A stretch of 64,000 nucleotides of DNA from Embleya sp042956465 (GTDB lineage: Bacteria > Actinomycetota > Actinomycetes > Streptomycetales > Streptomycetaceae). The position numbers and the translations under genes are program-made. Where the stretch lies: assembly GCF_042956465.1 (NCBI RefSeq), contig NZ_JBIBGL010000018.1:62001-126000 (forward strand). The letters are read 5' to 3'. Positions 8,331-16,945 of this stretch are shown one piece after another (the stretch's first letter is position 1; the number at the start of each line of letters is the position of its first letter). Below the pieces are notes generated by a model. The model had not been told where the DNA came from and did not search any database. It was given only the letters and a program-made list of their open reading frames with translations.

Positions 8331-10442
8331 GTGACAGTCTCAAACAGCGTGAAGACAACCACGGCGTCGGATCCGTCCGCGCCGCATCCCGCGCCTCCCG
8401 AACCACATACCGGCGGGATGCGCCGGGTCGCGAGCGTGCTTGTTGCCCTGGTCCTGTCCTGGCTGATCCCGGCCGCACTCTACGCCGTGCATGCGTCGAT
8501 CGTGCTGCCGCTGATCTTCTTCGCGCTCGTGGCGTCACTGCTGCGCTCCGGACGCACGATCCTGGATCGCTTGGTCCTGGCCGTGGCCATGAGCGCCGGC
8601 GCGATGTGCCTCGCGGGGCTGGTGTTCTCGATCTGGCCCTGGGGCCTCCACCCCGTGCCGATCTCGGGGGTGGCGTTCACCGTGGCGGTGCTCGCCGCCG
8701 AGGTGACCGGACGTCGACCCGAGCTGCCCCGCCGCGGCGGGCTGCCCGACCTGATCACCCTCGGCGTCACCGCCCTGGTCACCGTCGCCACCCTGTTGCC
8801 CCTCATGGGTCGGGGCCTGGTCGGTCGGCTTTCGACCGTGGCGATCGCGGAGGATCTGGGCCGCCACTTCGCGCTGTTCGACAACATCCGTACGCACGGT
8901 GGCTACACCTTCCAGCACCAGTCGGAGCTGAAGGTGAGCCTGAACACGGACATGAGCGCGTACCCGCAGGGCAGCCACTTCGCGATGGCGCTGTTCGACA
9001 ACTTCCTGCGGGCCAGGACCGATCCGGGCTCCACGGTCACCGAACTCGATGTCTTCCTGTTCTGCTATGTCGCCACTTTCGTCTTTCTCGTTTTCGCTGT
9101 GCTCTGGGCGATGCGCTGGATGGCCGGCGGCACGTTGTCGACGTGGCGCTACCTGGTGGTCGGCGCAGCCGCCGGTGCCTACCTGTTCTTCGGCGACGGC
9201 ATCGCGATGTTCATGCGCGGGTTCCCCAGCGAGTTCGTCGGCCTGGGACTGCTCGCGCTCCTGGTCGCAGTCGTGTGCCGGCCGCTGCGGCGGCTGCGTG
9301 AACAACTGTGCGTGTTGTCGTCGCTGACGATCGCCGTGTCGTTCACCTACTACCTGTTCCTCCCGGCGGCCGGCGTGATGCTGATCGCATGGATGGTCGG
9401 CTACCGCAAGCAGTTGTGGGCGCAGCGCTGGTGGACCGGCGTCGCGATCGTGGTGACCATGATCGGTGCGCTCATCGAGCCGATGATCAACTGGAAGTAC
9501 GCGGCCAAGTCCGAGGTGGTCAATGCGGCCGGTGGGATCAACCCGATAATCCGCCATCTGTTCATGCTGCTGATATTCCTCGTGGTCCTGGGCCTGGCCT
9601 CGCGGACCGCTTGGCGGCATCCGGTCCGGCGGATGGCGATCCTGTGGATGATCGTCGCAGGCGGCGCGGCGGCGGCCATGTTCGCTTACCAGACCTGGGT
9701 GATGGGCGAGACCTCGTACTACTACGAGAAGCTCCTGCATCAGGCAATGGTGGTCGCGATCGTCTGTCTCGGGGCGGGGGTCCTGGTCGCCCCGCGCCGC
9801 CGGCTCGCCCGCCGCGATCGGGCGCCGTTCACCCGGCCGCTGCCTGCAGGCCTGTTGGCCCTGTGTGTCGTGGTGACCATCGCGTTCAACGCGAGCCCGG
9901 ACCGCGAGGTCTGGCGCAAGCCACAGCCGGAGGGCACGAGCTGGGGTGTCGGTTTCCTCGAGCGCAAGCTCGACTATCCCCGACTCGGGCAGCTGATCCT
10001 CGCGACGCAAAAGGCCAACCCGCGGTACGAGAACCATGCCACGATCATCCAGATGTCCGATGACTGGCAGGGAAACTACTACGGCACGCTGTGGCTGGAC
10101 GTGCTCATGCGCAACCTGGCTCTGTCCATGGACGTGAAGCCGCCGGTGGGTTCCAAGGAAACGCCGCAGGAGCTGACGGATCGCATCGTGAACAAGTTCC
10201 CGAAGACGCCGTTCCGGGTCTACACCGACGATTGGGACACCGCCACCGCCCTGCAGGTGCTTCGGCGCAACCGCCCGGACCTGGGTGTCGACGTGCTGTT
10301 CAGCAATCCGACCCGGTGCACGTACGACTTCCGCCCGATGCCGGTCCTGGGTCCCCGTGAGGTGCCCGCGCCCATGCCCACGATCGGCTTCCCTGCGAAC
10401 GGTTGCAAGAGCGCGGCGAGCGGGCCCGGCAAGGCCAAGTAG
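8331..10442 (+). CDS. large polytopic membrane protein, GT-C-like, paralogue B
   Basis: A 703-residue membrane protein, paralogue of the one at 4473-6500 by shared blocks WPWGLHPVP, VTGRRPELPRR, GGYTF, YPQGSHF and MRWMAGG. About a dozen hydrophobic segments run from residue 30 to 525, then a soluble C-terminal domain of about 170 residues. The GTG start at 8331 has an ACGAGGA ribosome site a few bases upstream. The acidic pair ED in AIAEDLGRHF, inside an extracytoplasmic-type loop near residue 180, is matched by VVTEDKGSHF in paralogue A, and is a candidate catalytic or metal site. The family could not be named with confidence. It stands alone between the divergent region and a terminator. 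Confidence 0.75.
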   Translation: MTVSNSVKTTTASDPSAPHPAPPEPHTGGMRRVASVLVALVLSWLIPAALYAVHASIVLPLIFFALVASLLRSGRTILDRLVLAVAMSAGAMCLAGLVFSIWPWGLHPVPISGVAFTVAVLAAEVTGRRPELPRRGGLPDLITLGVTALVTVATLLPLMGRGLVGRLSTVAIAEDLGRHFALFDNIRTHGGYTFQHQSELKVSLNTDMSAYPQGSHFAMALFDNFLRARTDPGSTVTELDVFLFCYVATFVFLVFAVLWAMRWMAGGTLSTWRYLVVGAAAGAYLFFGDGIAMFMRGFPSEFVGLGLLALLVAVVCRPLRRLREQLCVLSSLTIAVSFTYYLFLPAAGVMLIAWMVGYRKQLWAQRWWTGVAIVVTMIGALIEPMINWKYAAKSEVVNAAGGINPIIRHLFMLLIFLVVLGLASRTAWRHPVRRMAILWMIVAGGAAAAMFAYQTWVMGETSYYYEKLLHQAMVVAIVCLGAGVLVAPRRRLARRDRAPFTRPLPAGLLALCVVVTIAFNASPDREVWRKPQPEGTSWGVGFLERKLDYPRLGQLILATQKANPRYENHATIIQMSDDWQGNYYGTLWLDVLMRNLALSMDVKPPVGSKETPQELTDRIVNKFPKTPFRVYTDDWDTATALQVLRRNRPDLGVDVLFSNPTRCTYDFRPMPVLGPREVPAPMPTIGFPANGCKSAASGPGKAK

Positions 10443-10465
10443 GCGCCGGGCCGTAGATGTAGACG

Positions 10466-10507
10466 ATCGCCACGACGGCCGCCGATGCAGGCGGCCGTCG
10501 TGGCGAT
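10466..10507. terminator. 18-bp perfect hairpin between convergent genes
   Basis: Arms 10466-10483 and 10490-10507 pair perfectly over 18 bp with a 6-nt loop GATGCA. It sits 24 nt after the stop of paralogue B and before the end of the leftward gtrA-like gene. No T tract follows. Confidence 0.75.
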
Positions 10508-10578
10508 GGTGGTCGATCGTGGAGCTGTCGGCGTGGCCCAGCGCAGCCGGGACGGGCGTACGTGGGAGTCGGTCGAAG

Positions 10579-10992
10579 TCAGGGCGAACCGGTGGGTGCC
10601 TTGGTGCCCACCAGGTCCTTGTCCTGTTCGGTCCCCGGGACCATGATCCGGCGGGACACCAGGAACGTCACCGGGATGGCCGCAGCGGCTGCCACCAGCG
10701 GGGCGATCCGCTCGTCCATCGACACCCACGAGACGAGCGCGTAGACGCCGACGGTGGTGATCACGAAATTGGTGATGTTGGTGAGCGGGAAAAGCAGGAA
10801 CTTCTTCCAGGTCGGCTTGGTCTTGTAGGTGAACCAGGAGTTCATGAAGAACGAGCCGATCATGCTCAGCACGAATGCCGATATGTGCGCCACCAGATAC
10901 GGCACGAAATGGTTGAACGTGAGATAGAGGGCGTAGTACGTGCCGGTGTTGACGACACCCACGATCGCGAAACGAAATGCCTGGCGCAGCAT
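10579..10992 (-). CDS. GtrA-family membrane protein
   Basis: A 137-residue protein with four membrane segments and the GtrA signature FRFAIVGVVNTGTYYALY at the N terminus and NSWFTYKT near residue 55. GtrA proteins are proposed to flip a polyprenyl-phosphate-linked sugar made by a partner GT2 enzyme. The ATG at 10992 forms TGATG with the stop of the upstream GT2 gene, so the pair is translationally coupled, exactly as in gtrAB loci. The frame is open upstream into the GT2 gene but that part is a shadow of it. Confidence 0.9.
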   Translation of the reverse strand: MLRQAFRFAIVGVVNTGTYYALYLTFNHFVPYLVAHISAFVLSMIGSFFMNSWFTYKTKPTWKKFLLFPLTNITNFVITTVGVYALVSWVSMDERIAPLVAAAAAIPVTFLVSRRIMVPGTEQDKDLVGTKAPTGSP

Positions 10993-11996
10993 CAGTGGGT
11001 GACCTCCCGCGTGCCGACGTCCACGGAGGTTTCCCGAATGGTCGCGACGGTGCGCGGCGCGTCCACCCGATCGGACGTGCTCTCGCGCACCAGATAGTGC
11101 GGTCGGCGCTTGGTCTCGTAGTAGATGCGGCCGATGTATTCGCCGATCAGGCCGAGCATCGTCATCTGCAGCCCACCGAGGCCGGTGACGGCGGCGATGA
11201 TCGTGATGTAACCCGGGGTGGCGATGCCCTGGAAGATCGCGATGCCGACCAGCGTGAGGGTGTACGCGAGGGACACCGCGGACAGCGTGAGCCCGAAGTA
11301 GATCGCCACCCGCAGCGGTCGGTTGTTGAACGAGATCAGACCGTCGAGACCGTAGTTGAGCAGTTTGCCGAAGCTCCACTTGGTCTGCCCGAGCTCACGC
11401 GTGACGTTCTTGTACTCGAACATCACCGAGTCGTAGCCGATCCACGAGTACAACCCCTTGGAGAAGCGGTTGTACTCGCGCATCGACAGCAGCGCGTCCA
11501 GGGCCTTGCGCGAGAGCAGTCGGAAGTCGCCTACGCCGTCGACGAGTTCGACGTCAACCCACTTGTTGACGAGCTTGTAGTACGAGCTGCTCAGGAAACT
11601 GCGGAACCGCTTGTCGCCCTCGCGACTGCGCCTGGCGATGACCTGCTCGTGACCCTTGAGGTGCAGGTCGAGCATGCGCGGGATCAGCTCCGGCGGGTGC
11701 TGGAGGTCCGCGTCCATGATCACGACGGCGTCGCCGGTCGCCTGTTCGAGGCCCGCGAGCATCGCCGCCTCCTTGCCGAAGTTGCGGCTGAAGGAGACGT
11801 ACTTGGCGGCGGGATCCTTCTCGGCGAGTTGGCGAAGGATGCGCAGGGTGCCGTCGGAGCTGCCGTCGTCCACGTAGCAGATCTCGACATCGGCCCCGAT
11901 GTCCTTCAGTTCCTCGCGAATCGTCTCGTGGAACGTGGAGAGGACGGCTTCTTCGTTGAAGCACGGCACCACGAGAGACAAGAGCATTGACTTCAC
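10992..11996 (-). CDS. GtrB-like polyprenyl-phosphate glycosyltransferase (GT2)
   Basis: A 334-residue enzyme with a GT2 domain (LLSLVVPCFNEEAVL, CYVDDGSSDGT, metal site MDADLQHPPE near residue 95) and two C-terminal membrane segments at about residues 235-285. This is the architecture of GtrB/DPM-type enzymes that charge undecaprenyl phosphate with a single sugar. The GTG at 11996 is preceded by GAGGAA and is preferred; ATG 11987 is the alternative. Together with the coupled GtrA-like protein it would build and flip a sugar-phosphate lipid used to decorate a surface polymer by an outer-face transferase; the paralogous GT-C-like proteins nearby are candidates. Confidence 0.9.
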   Translation of the reverse strand: MKSMLLSLVVPCFNEEAVLSTFHETIREELKDIGADVEICYVDDGSSDGTLRILRQLAEKDPAAKYVSFSRNFGKEAAMLAGLEQATGDAVVIMDADLQHPPELIPRMLDLHLKGHEQVIARRSREGDKRFRSFLSSSYYKLVNKWVDVELVDGVGDFRLLSRKALDALLSMREYNRFSKGLYSWIGYDSVMFEYKNVTRELGQTKWSFGKLLNYGLDGLISFNNRPLRVAIYFGLTLSAVSLAYTLTLVGIAIFQGIATPGYITIIAAVTGLGGLQMTMLGLIGEYIGRIYYETKRRPHYLVRESTSDRVDAPRTVATIRETSVDVGTREVTH

Positions 11997-12365
11997 CGGT
12001 TCCTCGTCTGGGCGCAGAGCCAGATCTTCACCACGGACATCTCTGGGAAGCCTGCCCTCGGCACCTGCGGGCGCACTCGGACGGCGCTGGGCGGGTGCGA
12101 GTGGGGCTGTCCGTCGGAGTGCCGATCATTCTTGCACGGATCGTCCGAAGCACGCCGCCCGCCGGAGCCCGCCGCCAACCCGATGGCTGTCTTGATGCAG
12201 AACGATGACAATCGCGGTCCCTCGAGTGTCGTACACACGCGCTAACATCCCGTTCGGTTGCACCGATTGCGCAGCCGGGGGGTGTGAACAATCGGTCGCG
12301 CAGGTGGGGGAACATGTGCGCGGGCGACGAGTCTCCTCTCGATGCGCCGCTCCGAAAAGAGACGT
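11997..12365. other. divergent intergenic region before the first CWB protein gene
   Basis: No gene is supported in this 369-bp stretch. Its right part, from about 12241, resembles the leader of the second CWB gene (14626-14743). It contains the promoter-like element listed at 12243-12248 and several G-rich blocks in the presumed 5' UTR. Confidence 0.6.
12243..12248 (+). promoter_or_regulatory. -10-like element of first CWB gene
   Basis: TAACAT matches the actinobacterial TANNNT -10 form, inside GCTAACAT, 118 nt before the start codon. The same GCTAACAT lies 111 nt before the start of the second CWB gene, with similar bases around it. No clear -35 was seen in either. Confidence 0.45.
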
Positions 12366-14450
12366 ATGTCGTCCATACGCAACAAATTCCTCTGTGCCGT
12401 GACCGCCGGCGCCGCTGCCGCGCTGGGCACCGTCGTACTCTCGGCGGCACCCGCGGGCGCGACCCCGGCCGGGAACAACGGCCTCGTCACCTACACCGTC
12501 CAGAACACGAGTGGCTCCTCGTCGGCGAGCCCGCGCGTCGTGGTGGTCGACCCGACGACCAACGCCAAGCGGCTGCTCCCGCTTCCGGCCGGGATGAACG
12601 CATCCCGCGGCGCGGTGTTCTCCCCCGACGGCAGCCGACTGGCGTTCTGGGCGAACCCGTACCCCACCGCCGGCTCCGGCTGGCGCCTGTTCACCGCCCG
12701 TCCCGACGGCTCGGACATCCGCGCCATCGACCTGGGCCCGGGGCTGCCCTCCGTGACACCGGCCTCGCTGGCCTGGTGGCCCAACGGCAGCGAGCTGCTG
12801 TTCGTCGCCGACCGCAAGCTCTACTCGGTGTTCGCCAACGGCACCTCGTACGCGTTCCCGCTGGACAACCAGCCCTCCGGCGAGCTCGCCGGCAACGACG
12901 TCACGCACCTGTCGATCGCCAAGGACGGCGCCGCGCTGATCTCGCTGCGCCCGACCGGGGCCGGCCCCACCCAGGGCGGTCGGGTCGTGCTGCGCACCTA
13001 CGCCGGGGTGACCTCGGTGCTCGCCGCCGACGGCGCGGATGCCGATTTCGACCCGTCGGGCCAATTCGCCGTGCTGCGCCGTCCCGCGCAGCCGGGACAG
13101 CCGCTGAGCGACTGGCCGGCTGCGGCGGTGAACCGACAGGGTGCGGACGTGCCCGGCTCGTTCGTCCCGGGTACCCCCTACGCCCAGCTCGCGCTCTCGC
13201 CCGACGGCCATGGCCTGCTGTACACCAAGTACCAGGCGAGCACCGGCTACCAGGGCCACTGCGACACCCTCGCGGTGCAGGTGGCCGACACGGCCGAGCG
13301 TCAGCTGAGCACCCCGGGCGACTGCGCCGTGGAGCCCGCGTGGCAGCCGACCCGCAAGAACACCGTGAACCGGGTCGGTGGCCGCACCGCGGTCGAGACC
13401 GCGACCGCCGCCTCGGCGGAGCTGTGGGCCGACAAGGGCGTGGCCGACGGTCGACTCCCGGCCGATGCGGTCGTGTTGACCCGTAACGATTACTACGGTG
13501 ACGGTCTGGTCGGTGTTCCGCTCGCGGCGGCGAAGAAGGGTCCGTTGTTGCTGACGGATCGCAACAGTCTGTCGGCGTCGGCGGAGACCGAGATCAAGCG
13601 GATCCTGCCGGCGGGCAAGACGGTCTATCTGCTCGGTGACTCGACGGCGCTGTTCGAGCCGGTGGCGGCGCGGGTGCGTGCGCTCGGCTACAACGCGGTG
13701 TGGCTGGGTGGTCGCACCCAGTACGAGACCGCCATCGCGATCGCGGACGCCACCAACCCGAACCCGAAGAACATCCTCTTCGCGACCGGGTTGGAGTACT
13801 ACGACGCGCTGTCCGCGGGTCCCGCCGCGGCGTCGAACGACGCCGTCGTGCTGCTGACCGACGGCAACCGCCTCCCTTCCTCGGTGCAGGCCTACCTGAG
13901 CCGGCACCCGAACGCGGACGTCTTCGGCATCGGCGATCCCGCCGCGGAGGCGCTCTACCTCGACGGCGACCGGGACTACTACTCGATCTCCGGTCGGACC
14001 GCGATCGAGACCGCGACCGAGACCGCCAAGCAGATGTTCTACCCGCCCACCGGTGCGGGCGTCGCGACCATGCGCAGCTTCCACGACGCGATGTCCGGTG
14101 GCGCGGTGATGGCGAGCATCCACGCGCCGATCCTGCTCAGCGACCCGGACCGGCTGAACTGGGCCACGCAGGACTACCTGCGCGGCAACAGCGCATCGGT
14201 CAACTACGCGCTGATCCTCGGTGACGAGGGCGCGCTGTCCTCCTCGGTCTACAACTCGGTGGCCGGTGAGATCGCCCTCCCGGGTCTGGCCGGCTCCGAC
14301 ACCCTGCGTGCGGAGAGCGGCGCGCGCAGCCTGAAGGCACCGGCTCCGGGAGCCCCGGCGACGTCCGGCCCGATCGCCGACCTGGGTCCGGCCAAGGCCG
14401 GCCTGGTCGCGCAGAAGCCGAACCTGCCGAAGTTCCCGCACGCCGGCTGA
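12366..14450 (+). CDS. secreted PD40-like / cell-wall-binding repeat 2 protein, copy 1
   Basis: A 694-residue exported protein. Residues 1-35 form a Sec signal peptide ending near AAPAGA. Residues about 40-330 hold TolB/PD40-like propeller repeats, seen in GAVFSPDGSRLAFWA and similar strands. The C-terminal half carries cell-wall-binding repeat 2 (CWB2) blocks: VGGRTAVETATAA, GDGLVGVPLAAAKKGPLLLT, YLLGDSTALFEPV, YYDALSAGPAAA, SGRTAIETATETAK. CWB2 modules anchor proteins non-covalently to anionic wall polymers. The ATG at 12366 is chosen because it starts the MSSIRNKFLC sequence conserved in the next gene; the eight codons upstream are not. A tract of this gene is identical to its neighbour. 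Confidence 0.85.
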   Translation: MSSIRNKFLCAVTAGAAAALGTVVLSAAPAGATPAGNNGLVTYTVQNTSGSSSASPRVVVVDPTTNAKRLLPLPAGMNASRGAVFSPDGSRLAFWANPYPTAGSGWRLFTARPDGSDIRAIDLGPGLPSVTPASLAWWPNGSELLFVADRKLYSVFANGTSYAFPLDNQPSGELAGNDVTHLSIAKDGAALISLRPTGAGPTQGGRVVLRTYAGVTSVLAADGADADFDPSGQFAVLRRPAQPGQPLSDWPAAAVNRQGADVPGSFVPGTPYAQLALSPDGHGLLYTKYQASTGYQGHCDTLAVQVADTAERQLSTPGDCAVEPAWQPTRKNTVNRVGGRTAVETATAASAELWADKGVADGRLPADAVVLTRNDYYGDGLVGVPLAAAKKGPLLLTDRNSLSASAETEIKRILPAGKTVYLLGDSTALFEPVAARVRALGYNAVWLGGRTQYETAIAIADATNPNPKNILFATGLEYYDALSAGPAAASNDAVVLLTDGNRLPSSVQAYLSRHPNADVFGIGDPAAEALYLDGDRDYYSISGRTAIETATETAKQMFYPPTGAGVATMRSFHDAMSGGAVMASIHAPILLSDPDRLNWATQDYLRGNSASVNYALILGDEGALSSSVYNSVAGEIALPGLAGSDTLRAESGARSLKAPAPGAPATSGPIADLGPAKAGLVAQKPNLPKFPHAG
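13494..13744 (+). repeat. 251-bp tract identical to 15869-16119
   Basis: By direct base comparison this stretch is identical to 15869-16119 (constant offset 2375), while flanking DNA of the two genes differs at many positions. It encodes the second CWB2 repeat region. Codons here more often end in T (GGT, GTT, CGT) than in the flanks, so it looks like a homogenised tract. Confidence 0.85.
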
Positions 14451-14488
14451 TCTCCGCATTGCGCGATATTTCGACGGTGACGTCGTAA

Positions 14489-14533
14489 AAAAGCCGGTTC
14501 CGGCCTCCATTCGGAAGGTCGGGACCGGCTTTT
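14489..14533 (+). terminator. hairpin with T run after CWB gene 1
   Basis: AAAAGCCGGT and ACCGGCTTTT arms (about 13 bp with one G-T pair) enclose a loop of about 19 nt and end in TTTT. It lies 38 nt after the stop and has the form of an intrinsic terminator, separating the two CWB genes into independent units. Confidence 0.75.
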
Positions 14534-14627
14534 GCGTTTCCCGAACGATTTCTCGGCCGCCTCCGATGATCTTTCCTTGCCTCGGAATGCGTCGAACAAC
14601 TCGATGGCTTTGTGCGATGGGGCCCGC

Positions 14628-14633
14628 TAACAT
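14628..14633 (+). promoter_or_regulatory. -10-like element of second CWB gene
   Basis: TAACAT inside GCTAACAT, 111 nt before the start, matching the element before the first CWB gene. Downstream blocks of the leader (ACCGGGGAGG, CGGTCG, GGTGGGG) also match it, so both copies likely answer to the same promoter type. Confidence 0.45.
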
Positions 14634-14743
14634 GCCATCGGTGTTGATGATCGCGTAACCGGGGAGGAAAGCCGGTCGTTCGGCGGGTGGGGATATCGGC
14701 CGGGCCGGCGAGGACCTTTGGTGCGCCTTGGCGAAAGATACGT

Positions 14744-16813
14744 ATGTCATCCATACGCAATAAATTCCTGTGCGGAATCACGGCCGGGGCCGCGGCGGCA
14801 TTCGGCACGATCGTGTTCGCCGCCGCGCCCGCACAGGCCACCTACTCGGGATACAACGGCCTCGTCGCGTATACCGCCGAAGGCCGTGCGGGCTCGACCG
14901 CGCCCAGCCCACTGGCGATCGTGGTCGACCCGAAAACCAACACGTCCCGTCCGCTGCTGCCGCCCGGCATGACCGCGTCGCGTGGTGCGGTCTTCTCGCC
15001 GGACGGCAGTCGCGTGGCCTACTGGGCCCACGACTACGCCGCGGCGTCGTTCGGGTGGCGGCTGTACACCTCGCGTCCGGACGGGACGGACGCTCGGCGC
15101 ATCGACTTGGGCAGCGAGATCTACAACGCCGAGCCGTTCGCGCTGGCGTGGGCGCCGGGGGGTGCCAACCTGCGATTCGTCACCCGGGGCAGGATCTACT
15201 CGATCTACGCCAACGGCGACTCGCAGGCATTCGTGCTTCAGGACGCGATCCCGGCGCTGGTCGGCCGAATGGTGACGAACATCTCGGTCGGGGCGGACGG
15301 CTCCATGTTGTTGTCGCTGCAGGATTACGGCGCGCCCGACACCGAACGCCGGGTGATCCGGCGCAACGCCGACGGCACCGTGACCGACTTCGCCTCCCCG
15401 GCCACCGACGCCGAGTTCGCCCCCGGTGGTACGACCGTCATCCTGCGCGCCCCGGCCACGCCGGGCCAGAGCCAGGCGGAGTGGCCGGCCAAGGTGGTCG
15501 ACCTCCAGGGCGGGGTGGTGGACGTGGGGCTCACACCGGGTACGCCGTACGCGCGGATGGCACCGTCGCCCGACAACTCGACGCTGCTCTACACCAAGTA
15601 CAAGAAGACGAACGACTACAACGGCCACTGCGACACACTCGCCATGCAGCGCCTGGACGACCCCGAGGTGACCTTGGGCCGACCGGGGGACTGCGCGGTG
15701 GAGCCGACCTGGCAGTCCACTCGGGTCAACGTGGTGAACCGACTCGGTGGCCGCACCGCGGTGGAGACCGCCACCGCCGCGTCCCAGGAGCAGTGGGCTG
15801 CCGTCGGCGCCCCGGCCGGCAACGGCCGCGAGCAGGCCGACGCGGTCGTGTTGACCCGTAACGACTATTACGGTGACGGTCTGGTCGGTGTTCCGCTCGC
15901 GGCGGCGAAGAAGGGTCCGTTGTTGCTGACGGATCGCAACAGTCTGTCGGCGTCGGCGGAGACCGAGATCAAGCGGATCCTGCCGGCGGGCAAGACGGTC
16001 TATCTGCTCGGTGACTCGACGGCGCTGTTCGAGCCGGTGGCGGCGCGGGTGCGTGCGCTCGGCTACAACGCGGTGTGGCTGGGTGGTCGCACCCAGTACG
16101 AGACCGCCATCGCGATCGCCAACGCCACCAACCCGAATCCCGCCTGGGTGCTGTTCGCGACCGGACGCGAGTACTACGACGCGCTGTCGGCGGGCCCGGC
16201 GGCCGCGGCCAACAACGCCGTGGTGCTGCTCACCGACGGCGACACGCTGCCCGCCTCGGTGTACGACTACATCCTGGCGCACCCGAACGCCAAGGTGATG
16301 GGCATCGGCGACCCGGCCGCGGACGCGTTGAAGTACGGGAGCCCGACCGAGTACTACTACTCGATCACGGGTCGCACGGCCATCGAGACCGCGACCGAGA
16401 CGGCCAAGGGCATGTTCGACCCGCCGCCGACGGCGGCCGGCGTGGCCACCATGCGCAGCTTCCACGACGCGATGTCCGGCGGCGCGCTGATGGCACGCAA
16501 CCACGCGCCGATCCTGCTCAGCGACCCGGACCGGCTGAACTGGGCCACGCAGGACTACCTCAGGGTCAACAGCGCCTCGATCGGCTACGTCGCGGTGCTC
16601 GGTGACGAGGGCGCGCTGTCCTCCTCGGTGCGCGACACGATCGCCGGCGAGATCGCCCTGCCCGGCATGGTCACCTCGACCAACGTCCCGGCGGCCCCGG
16701 GCGCGCGCAGCCTCGAGGCACCGGCCGCGCCCGGCCCGGCCGCCGAACGGGGCACGACCTCCGACCGGAGTCCGCTGGAATCGCTCCCGGCCAAGCCCAC
16801 CCACCGGGGCTGA
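14744..16813 (+). CDS. secreted PD40-like / cell-wall-binding repeat 2 protein, copy 2
   Basis: A 689-residue paralogue of the preceding gene with the same order: signal peptide (about residues 1-35, cleavage near AAPAQA), PD40-like strands such as GAVFSPDGSRVAYWA, then CWB2 repeats from about residue 340. The start ATG at 14744 begins MSSIRNKFLC as in copy 1, with AAAGA upstream; the 19 open codons before it are not conserved. The N-terminal propeller has diverged far more than the CWB2 half, part of which is identical in DNA. The likely role is a wall-anchored surface protein; the propeller ligand is unknown. Confidence 0.85.
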   Translation: MSSIRNKFLCGITAGAAAAFGTIVFAAAPAQATYSGYNGLVAYTAEGRAGSTAPSPLAIVVDPKTNTSRPLLPPGMTASRGAVFSPDGSRVAYWAHDYAAASFGWRLYTSRPDGTDARRIDLGSEIYNAEPFALAWAPGGANLRFVTRGRIYSIYANGDSQAFVLQDAIPALVGRMVTNISVGADGSMLLSLQDYGAPDTERRVIRRNADGTVTDFASPATDAEFAPGGTTVILRAPATPGQSQAEWPAKVVDLQGGVVDVGLTPGTPYARMAPSPDNSTLLYTKYKKTNDYNGHCDTLAMQRLDDPEVTLGRPGDCAVEPTWQSTRVNVVNRLGGRTAVETATAASQEQWAAVGAPAGNGREQADAVVLTRNDYYGDGLVGVPLAAAKKGPLLLTDRNSLSASAETEIKRILPAGKTVYLLGDSTALFEPVAARVRALGYNAVWLGGRTQYETAIAIANATNPNPAWVLFATGREYYDALSAGPAAAANNAVVLLTDGDTLPASVYDYILAHPNAKVMGIGDPAADALKYGSPTEYYYSITGRTAIETATETAKGMFDPPPTAAGVATMRSFHDAMSGGALMARNHAPILLSDPDRLNWATQDYLRVNSASIGYVAVLGDEGALSSSVRDTIAGEIALPGMVTSTNVPAAPGARSLEAPAAPGPAAERGTTSDRSPLESLPAKPTHRG
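15869..16119 (+). repeat. 251-bp tract identical to 13494-13744
   Basis: Second copy of the identical tract. Two further shorter blocks are also shared by the genes in CWB2 repeat 3, around the MRSFHDAMSGG and HAPILLSDPDRLNWATQDYL codons, but with scattered differences between them. Confidence 0.85.
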
Positions 16814-16849
16814 CCCGAGCGCATCGGCACCCGCACCCAACGAGCGACC

Positions 16850-16890
16850 GGCCGGTCGCGGCACTCCTCGACGGAGTGCCGCGACCGGCC
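16850..16890. terminator. 18-bp perfect hairpin between convergent genes
   Basis: Arms 16850-16867 and 16873-16890 pair perfectly over 18 bp around a 5-nt loop TCGAC. It lies 37 nt after the stop of CWB gene 2 and before the stop of the leftward PIG-L gene at 16946. Confidence 0.75.
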
Positions 16891-16945
16891 GCCGCCGTTG
16901 TCGGGCTCATCACCGCACGAGCAGAAGCACAGGCAGAGCAGGCGC

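Noticed and set aside
12241..12365. Leader of the CWB genes as a c-di-AMP (ydaO) riboswitch.
   Set aside because: G-rich blocks and GGGGGAAC are suggestive, but the conserved 3' part of that class was not found in the right order. Kept only as an unknown leader.
12126..14750. An 874-residue minus-strand open frame over the first CWB gene.
   Set aside because: Shadow of the plus-strand gene, Arg/Gly/Val-rich. The plus-strand product has a signal peptide and known repeats.
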